A stretch of 64,000 bases of DNA from Pseudomonas gingeri (lineage in GTDB: Bacteria; Pseudomonadota; Gammaproteobacteria; Pseudomonadales; Pseudomonadaceae). The stretch covers positions 248,001 to 312,000 of the forward strand of contig NZ_JACAOS010000003.1 in the NCBI RefSeq assembly GCF_013386165.1, read 5' to 3'. A program made the position numbers and the translations under genes. Below are positions 60,155 to 64,000 of the stretch, in pieces (the stretch's first letter is position 1; each line of letters starts with the position of its first letter). A model generated the notes under the pieces. It saw only the letters and a list, made by a program, of their open reading frames with translations. It was not told the DNA's origin and searched no databases.

Positions 60155-61246
60155 TTATCCAAACAGGCGCATAAGCGTCATCAGCTTGCGAACTGTCAGG
60201 TCCGGACTGCGCCGTAGATTGCGAATCAGTGCGCGCAGGTTGCTCAGACTCATCCTGGGCTGGGTGAAACTCTTGGGCATGCGCTGGCCCCATTGCGCCA
60301 TGGCATCCGGGCCGACCGGGTGAACGCCGATGGCTTGGGAGGCGGTGAAGAGGTCACCGTCGCAGTAGTGCTCATGCTTGTCACCCCAGGGGTCTTGCCA
60401 GTAATCGAAGATCTGGCTACCCAGAATGTGCCGGCCGATTCCCCACGCATGTTTCCAGCCTCGCTCCTGCAGGACGCGTTGCCCCATGCCCACCGCATCG
60501 GCATCGACAACCTCGTAGGCGCTGTGGCTGTAGGTCGCCATAAAGCCCTGGGCAATGGCGAGGCTGTGGTGGTCTGTGGGCGTTTCGCCACGATCCAGGC
60601 GCATGAAGGTGACGATGGGCGAGCCGTCTTCAAGAACCTGTACATCGCTGGGAATGAAGCCGAAGTGCTGGGTGTACCAGGCGCAGGTCGCCTGGTAGTC
60701 GGCGACCTCGACGACCACGTGGCCAAGCTTCAGCACTTCCGGTGGCGCTACGGGCGGGCGTTGGGGGTGGTTGATCCGCGGCTGCTGCTCCGCCAGATTG
60801 AGTGCCAGGGCGGTGCGGTGCGGCAGAGGTATGCTTGGGGCCTGTCCGTAGATGGCTTCGACCAGGAATCCTGAGGGATCGATCAGCCTGACCTGCTTTC
60901 CGCCACCCGGATGCCCGATTTCCTCGATGCAGGAGGCGCCCTCGACTCGGGTCAGTCGCTCAAGGTCATCCAGGCTGCAGACTTCCAGACCGAAACCGAG
61001 AAAGCGCGCCTTGGTTCCGCGATGGGCACGGTAGCAGTAGGGCGTGGCTTCGGCTGCGCGGAGATAGAGCGTACTGGCATTGATATGGCTGATGAGCAGG
61101 CCGAAGTCGGCCAGGAAATGGGCCGTCGCATCGAGGTCAGGCCGCTCGAAGATCAGGTGGGTGAGGCGTCGAGCCTTGACCGTCGGGTTGGGATGCCGAG
61201 CAGGTTGCGGCGTCTTCAGTTGAGGTAGCGCAGTGATGCTATTCAT
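60155..61246 (-). CDS. VOC-family extradiol ring-cleavage dioxygenase
   Basis: A 363-residue two-module type I extradiol dioxygenase. The N-terminal module runs about 25-135; the catalytic module has the expected metal triad His176 (KLGHVVVEV), His241 (YSHSAYEV) and Glu292 (DKHEHYCDGD). These enzymes open catechols next to the diol with Fe(II) and O2. I chose MNSITALP (61246), the beginning of the family match, over the frame's start at 61651. The C-terminal extension after about residue 310 is Arg/Leu-rich. It is followed by the FAH-family gene after 55 bases. Confidence 0.88.
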   Translation of the reverse strand: MNSITALPQLKTPQPARHPNPTVKARRLTHLIFERPDLDATAHFLADFGLLISHINASTLYLRAAEATPYCYRAHRGTKARFLGFGLEVCSLDDLERLTRVEGASCIEEIGHPGGGKQVRLIDPSGFLVEAIYGQAPSIPLPHRTALALNLAEQQPRINHPQRPPVAPPEVLKLGHVVVEVADYQATCAWYTQHFGFIPSDVQVLEDGSPIVTFMRLDRGETPTDHHSLAIAQGFMATYSHSAYEVVDADAVGMGQRVLQERGWKHAWGIGRHILGSQIFDYWQDPWGDKHEHYCDGDLFTASQAIGVHPVGPDAMAQWGQRMPKSFTQPRMSLSNLRALIRNLRRSPDLTVRKLMTLMRLFG

Positions 61247-61332
61247 TATTTTTATTCTCCGAACTTTCTTCGGGCAAAACCTGCCCCAACCCCTGGGTAA
61301 CAGGGGAGAAAACCAGATAGCAGTGTTAGGGA

Positions 61333-61950
61333 TCAGTCGATCGTGGAGAGCTCGGGCAGTTCCTGGGCTGCCAGTTCCCTTGCCTCCTGTGCAGGTACCC
61401 CGAGCGCCCGAAGTATGAATTCCGCGGCGTCGGTACCGGCCTCGCGCCAGGTCCGATGTCCTTCGAGCACCAGGAACATCGATCCCAGAGCCGCACCTGA
61501 AATCAGTGTGATCAAAGAGATCAACTGGTCTTGCCGGAAGGCGTAGCGTCCGATGGCAAGGCCATCGAGCAGATCCTTCGTCGCCTGGCTGGCAAACATC
61601 TCGCGCAGTGCGGCGTTGTTTATGGCGAATCGGTGGATGAAGGTGCCCCATTGCGGCTCTTCATGGGCTCGTCGAATGAAGAAACGGACACCATTGGAGA
61701 GGCGATGGGCAGGGTCGGTGATGGATTCGAAACTCTTCTTGACCCGTTCGTGCATTTCAGCGCTGAGACGGGCGGCCACTGTTTCGAACAACTGGTCCAT
61801 GTCTTGAACGTTGTTGTTGTAGATCGTTCCGCGTGCCACACCGGCCTCATTGGCAAGGTCTCTGATGCTGACATCAATGGCGCCGTGCTTGGCAAAAAGG
61901 CGAAGTGCAGCTTGGTGGATGCGGCGCTGCACCGGATTCATGAGTTCCAC
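61333..61950 (-). CDS. TetR-family regulator
   Basis: A 205-residue TetR protein: RRIHQAALRLFAKHGAIDVS, IRDLANEAGVARGTIYNNNV as helix-turn-helix (residues about 8-50). The final helix has an unusual NNN where relatives have NYF. The C-terminal end (AAEFILRALGVPAQEARELA) is strikingly like that of the TetR at 62124 (AEMILRALGVTPAKARRIAG), indicating a shared origin. The start is GTG 61950 with TGGAG before it. Repeats at 61991-62040 upstream are its likely operators. Confidence 0.88.
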   Translation of the reverse strand: MELMNPVQRRIHQAALRLFAKHGAIDVSIRDLANEAGVARGTIYNNNVQDMDQLFETVAARLSAEMHERVKKSFESITDPAHRLSNGVRFFIRRAHEEPQWGTFIHRFAINNAALREMFASQATKDLLDGLAIGRYAFRQDQLISLITLISGAALGSMFLVLEGHRTWREAGTDAAEFILRALGVPAQEARELAAQELPELSTID

Positions 61951-61990
61951 GCGTTAGCTCCAGGGTTAACATTAGGAGAGATTAGACACC

Positions 61991-62040
61991 TGTGTTCATT
62001 TTTGGTCAATGATGTTTTGAACAGTCGTGTTCATTTTTGG
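61991..62040. promoter_or_regulatory. Two direct repeats with a palindrome, candidate TetR operator
   Basis: GTGTTCATTTTTGG occurs at 61992-62005 and 62027-62040. The second copy overlaps the inverted repeat TGAACAGTCGTGTTCA (62018-62033). They lie 40-90 bases upstream of the TetR gene at 61333-61950. Binding is inferred. Confidence 0.55.
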
Positions 62041-62123
62041 CTTTTTCGAGAGTGATCCTGTGCCGACAACGCGCCGGTCAGGTTTCATCAGGAAAGTGCT
62101 GGAGGCGGGGCAAGGGGTCGGGT

Positions 62124-62783
62124 TCAGGCTTGGGAAGGGGTAGGCAGCGCCAGGCCAGCGATTCTCCTGGCTTTGGCAGGAGTTACACCCAGAGCCCTGA
62201 GGATCATCTCGGCGACATGCACGTCGTGCTCCTCTGCTGCGCGCCCTTCGACCACCGCGCGCATTGCTCCGGTGGTGCAGGACACCACGATGTCCAGCGC
62301 GATCCCTTCGTCCTGAAACGCGAAAGAGCCCTCACCGAGCCCCGCACGCAAGTCGTCCAGTACATGGGCGGTCAAGCGCGAGCGGATGGCATGGTCGAAG
62401 TGGATGATGCGCAGCAGTGCACTGGCCCACGGATGATCCTGGGCGGCTCGGAGTATGAACATGCGCACGCCGATCGACAGTCGCTGGGCGCCACTTTTCA
62501 CCTCCATGCTCAGGACGGAAATGACATCGGAAAAATCCGCTGCCATGGTGATTCCCGCCGCCTCGAACACTTCGTCGCGTGTACGGAAGTAGTTGTAGAT
62601 GGTACCGGTGGACACTTCGGCCTCCGAGGCGACGTCAAGCAGGGTTATCTCCCCCGGCTCCTTGCGCGCGAGAAGCCGCAAGGCGGCGTCCACGAGCCCG
62701 CGTCGGGTACGTTCACGCTTCTTGTGACCTCGTGTGAGAGGTTGGGGCGTGGCGGCTTCAGCAGGAAAGTCGGGGGAGGGCAT
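62124..62783 (-). CDS. TetR-family regulator
   Basis: A 219-residue TetR protein: RTRRGLVDAALRLLARKEPG, LLDVASEAEVSTGTIYNYFR TRDEVF as helix-turn-helix (residues about 25-70), then an unassigned ligand domain ending ALPTPSQA. Its stop is 170 bases upstream of the other TetR gene's start. Its start follows the stop of the MhpA-like gene by two bases, so it is co-transcribed with that hydroxylase and probably regulates the aromatic cluster. The paralogous pair may respond to different pathway compounds. Confidence 0.88.
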   Translation of the reverse strand: MPSPDFPAEAATPQPLTRGHKKRERTRRGLVDAALRLLARKEPGEITLLDVASEAEVSTGTIYNYFRTRDEVFEAAGITMAADFSDVISVLSMEVKSGAQRLSIGVRMFILRAAQDHPWASALLRIIHFDHAIRSRLTAHVLDDLRAGLGEGSFAFQDEGIALDIVVSCTTGAMRAVVEGRAAEEHDVHVAEMILRALGVTPAKARRIAGLALPTPSQA

Positions 62784-62785
62784 GC

Positions 62786-64000
62786 TCAGGCTCGTAGTCG
62801 AAGAGGTTCGTCGATGTTAATGGAAGTGTGAGCTGCCGTGGAGCCGTCCTTTATCAATCCTGTGCAGGTCTGGAGCAGCTTGCCCGCCTGGTTGGCGGGT
62901 TCGTGGTGCATGACGATGCGGTCGGGACGAACCACGGCGAGTGTGCCCTTGGCGGCCAGCGACAGGAGGCCATGGTTCAGGTCCTCTACAAAGGCACAAC
63001 CGATGCGCGCGCGCTGGCCATGGGGCGTGATTTGCAGGAAGCTGCCGCCCACGGCTTTCCAAGCATCGATTTGAGTGGCGTCCAGCAGCGACAGCGGGTC
63101 AACACCGAATCCGACCAGCGTGAGATGGTCTCCAAGAGCATCGTCGCTCCGTTGGATCTGCTGCTGGGCGTTACGAACCCAGACCTGAGGGAATAATCCC
63201 CCGCGAATCAGCTTGTCGCGACGGCAATGAGGCACGAACAGGCCTTGCTTGAAAATATTCTTCGGTTTCATGTCCAGTTCCTCGAAGTATTTCCTGGTCA
63301 TCGAGGTCAATGAAAGCGTACGCATCAGGCCATGTACGAAAAAGGCCGCCAGCATATTCTTGGGCATCACCAGGCGTCCCATGAGCTTGGCCATGTCGAT
63401 CATCGCCTTGGCGTGGGGGCGACGTTCCCGGTCATAGGAGTCCAGTACCGAAGCCGACGCATGGCCGCGCAGGACCCAGGCGAGTTTCCAGGCCAGGTTG
63501 GCCGCATCGCGAAGCCCGGCGACCAGGCCCTGCCCGGCGAAAGGTGGGGTTATATGGGCGGCATCTCCCGCCAGGAAGATACGGCCCTTGCTGAAGCGTT
63601 CGCAGCAGCGTGCATGGAATCGATAGACCGCCTTGCGTTCGACATTCAGCTCCTTCGGGTCGACCCAGGGCGCGATCAAACGGGCGATGTTTTGCGCGCT
63701 TTCCATTTCCTCCCGGGCCTCACCCGGCTTGAGCATGAACTCCCAGCGCTCCCTTCCACCGGGGGCCGGCATATGCGGCGTGGGGCGCTTGGGGTCGCAG
63801 AGGAACTCGACGTGATCGATGGCTACCCCTTGGCGATTATTGGTATCCACGATCAACCAATCCTCGGCAAAGGTGCGTCCTTTGAAATCCTGGCCGATCA
63901 GGGTCCTGACCTTTGAGCTGGCACCATCCGCACCCACCAGGTACCGAGCCAGGATGCTGTGGGTCCGACCCTCCTGGTCCCTTACCGTCGCCACGACGCA
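62786..64000 (-). CDS. MhpA-like FAD aromatic hydroxylase, N-terminus beyond the right edge
   Basis: About 404 C-terminal residues of a flavoprotein hydroxylase of the 3-(3-hydroxyphenyl)propionate hydroxylase type. The DG motif is LVGADGASSKVRTLIG, followed by DWLIVDTNNR and the FAD motif IFLAGDAAHITPPFAGQGLV AGLRDAANLAWKLAWVLRG. The N-terminal GxGxxG lies outside the window and the frame is open to the edge. It would hydroxylate a phenolic to a catechol for the VOC dioxygenase at 60155. The TetR gene follows after two bases. Confidence 0.9.
   Translation of the reverse strand, partial: CVVATVRDQEGRTHSILARYLVGADGASSKVRTLIGQDFKGRTFAEDWLIVDTNNRQGVAIDHVEFLCDPKRPTPHMPAPGGRERWEFMLKPGEAREEMESAQNIARLIAPWVDPKELNVERKAVYRFHARCCERFSKGRIFLAGDAAHITPPFAGQGLVAGLRDAANLAWKLAWVLRGHASASVLDSYDRERRPHAKAMIDMAKLMGRLVMPKNMLAAFFVHGLMRTLSLTSMTRKYFEELDMKPKNIFKQGLFVPHCRRDKLIRGGLFPQVWVRNAQQQIQRSDDALGDHLTLVGFGVDPLSLLDATQIDAWKAVGGSFLQITPHGQRARIGCAFVEDLNHGLLSLAAKGTLAVVRPDRIVMHHEPANQAGKLLQTCTGLIKDGSTAAHTSINIDEPLRLRA

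Overview
The window reads as chromosome of a fluorescent-group Pseudomonas. It is GC-rich with tightly packed, often overlapping genes, many LysR/TetR/GntR regulators with divergently transcribed partners, several aromatic-degradation modules, GltS, and an ebo/EDB-type locus like the one known from P. fluorescens. Species is not resolved. No rRNA, tRNA or CRISPR array was recognised.

Layout. 0-4.1 kb: two unrecognised proteins at the left edge, a decayed acetyltransferase gene cut by an IS5-family remnant, and a short-chain dehydrogenase divergent from a LysR regulator. 4.1-24 kb: a catabolic region lying between two identical 24-bp direct repeats (4127-4150 and 23963-23986). It holds a second IS remnant, a broken LacI regulator, maleylacetate reductase, an NTF2-like protein, an intradiol dioxygenase paralogue with changed iron ligands, a LysR regulator, an OprB porin relic, a sugar/inositol-type MFS transporter, a canonical hydroxyquinol 1,2-dioxygenase, a TIM-barrel isomerase-like protein, two Gfo/Idh/MocA dehydrogenases, a ChvE/GguAB-type sugar ABC transporter, a Dabb protein, a TetR regulator, two alpha/beta hydrolases and an FAD aromatic monooxygenase. 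Together these look like uptake of a sugar- or cyclitol-linked aromatic compound, oxidation of the sugar part, hydroxylation of the ring to hydroxyquinol, intradiol cleavage to maleylacetate and reduction to 3-oxoadipate.

24-30.6 kb: a DUF3313 lipoprotein divergent from a TetR regulator, then a leftward amino-acid-type ABC transporter operon with a GntR/FCD regulator, a DUF1989 (urea-carboxylase-associated) protein and a fused, decayed pxpA-pxpB relic. 30.9-46.7 kb: the most unusual part, twelve leftward genes in tight succession. eboD (fused to a membrane VTT domain), eboC, eboA, eboB, eboE and an eboF-type phosphodiesterase are followed by two secreted proteins with a CxxCH haem motif, two stand-alone proteins resembling the N-terminal half of violacein enzyme VioB, a secreted Cys-containing protein of unknown family and a beta-propeller-like protein. 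The ebo part is known to be used for precursor export in scytonemin synthesis and for nematode repellence in P. fluorescens. The attached VioB-like/CxxCH set suggests a dedicated secreted metabolite.

47-57 kb: a degraded fragment resembling a chitin-binding protein, gltS, and LysR-divergent MFS and oxidoreductase modules, plus an AsmA-like protein with a Pro/Ser/Leu repeat tail. 57-64 kb: an aromatic meta-cleavage cluster with an MhpA-like hydroxylase (cut by the right edge), two TetR regulators, a VOC extradiol dioxygenase, a fumarylacetoacetate-hydrolase-family enzyme, an acyl-CoA synthetase and a FadL-like outer-membrane channel.
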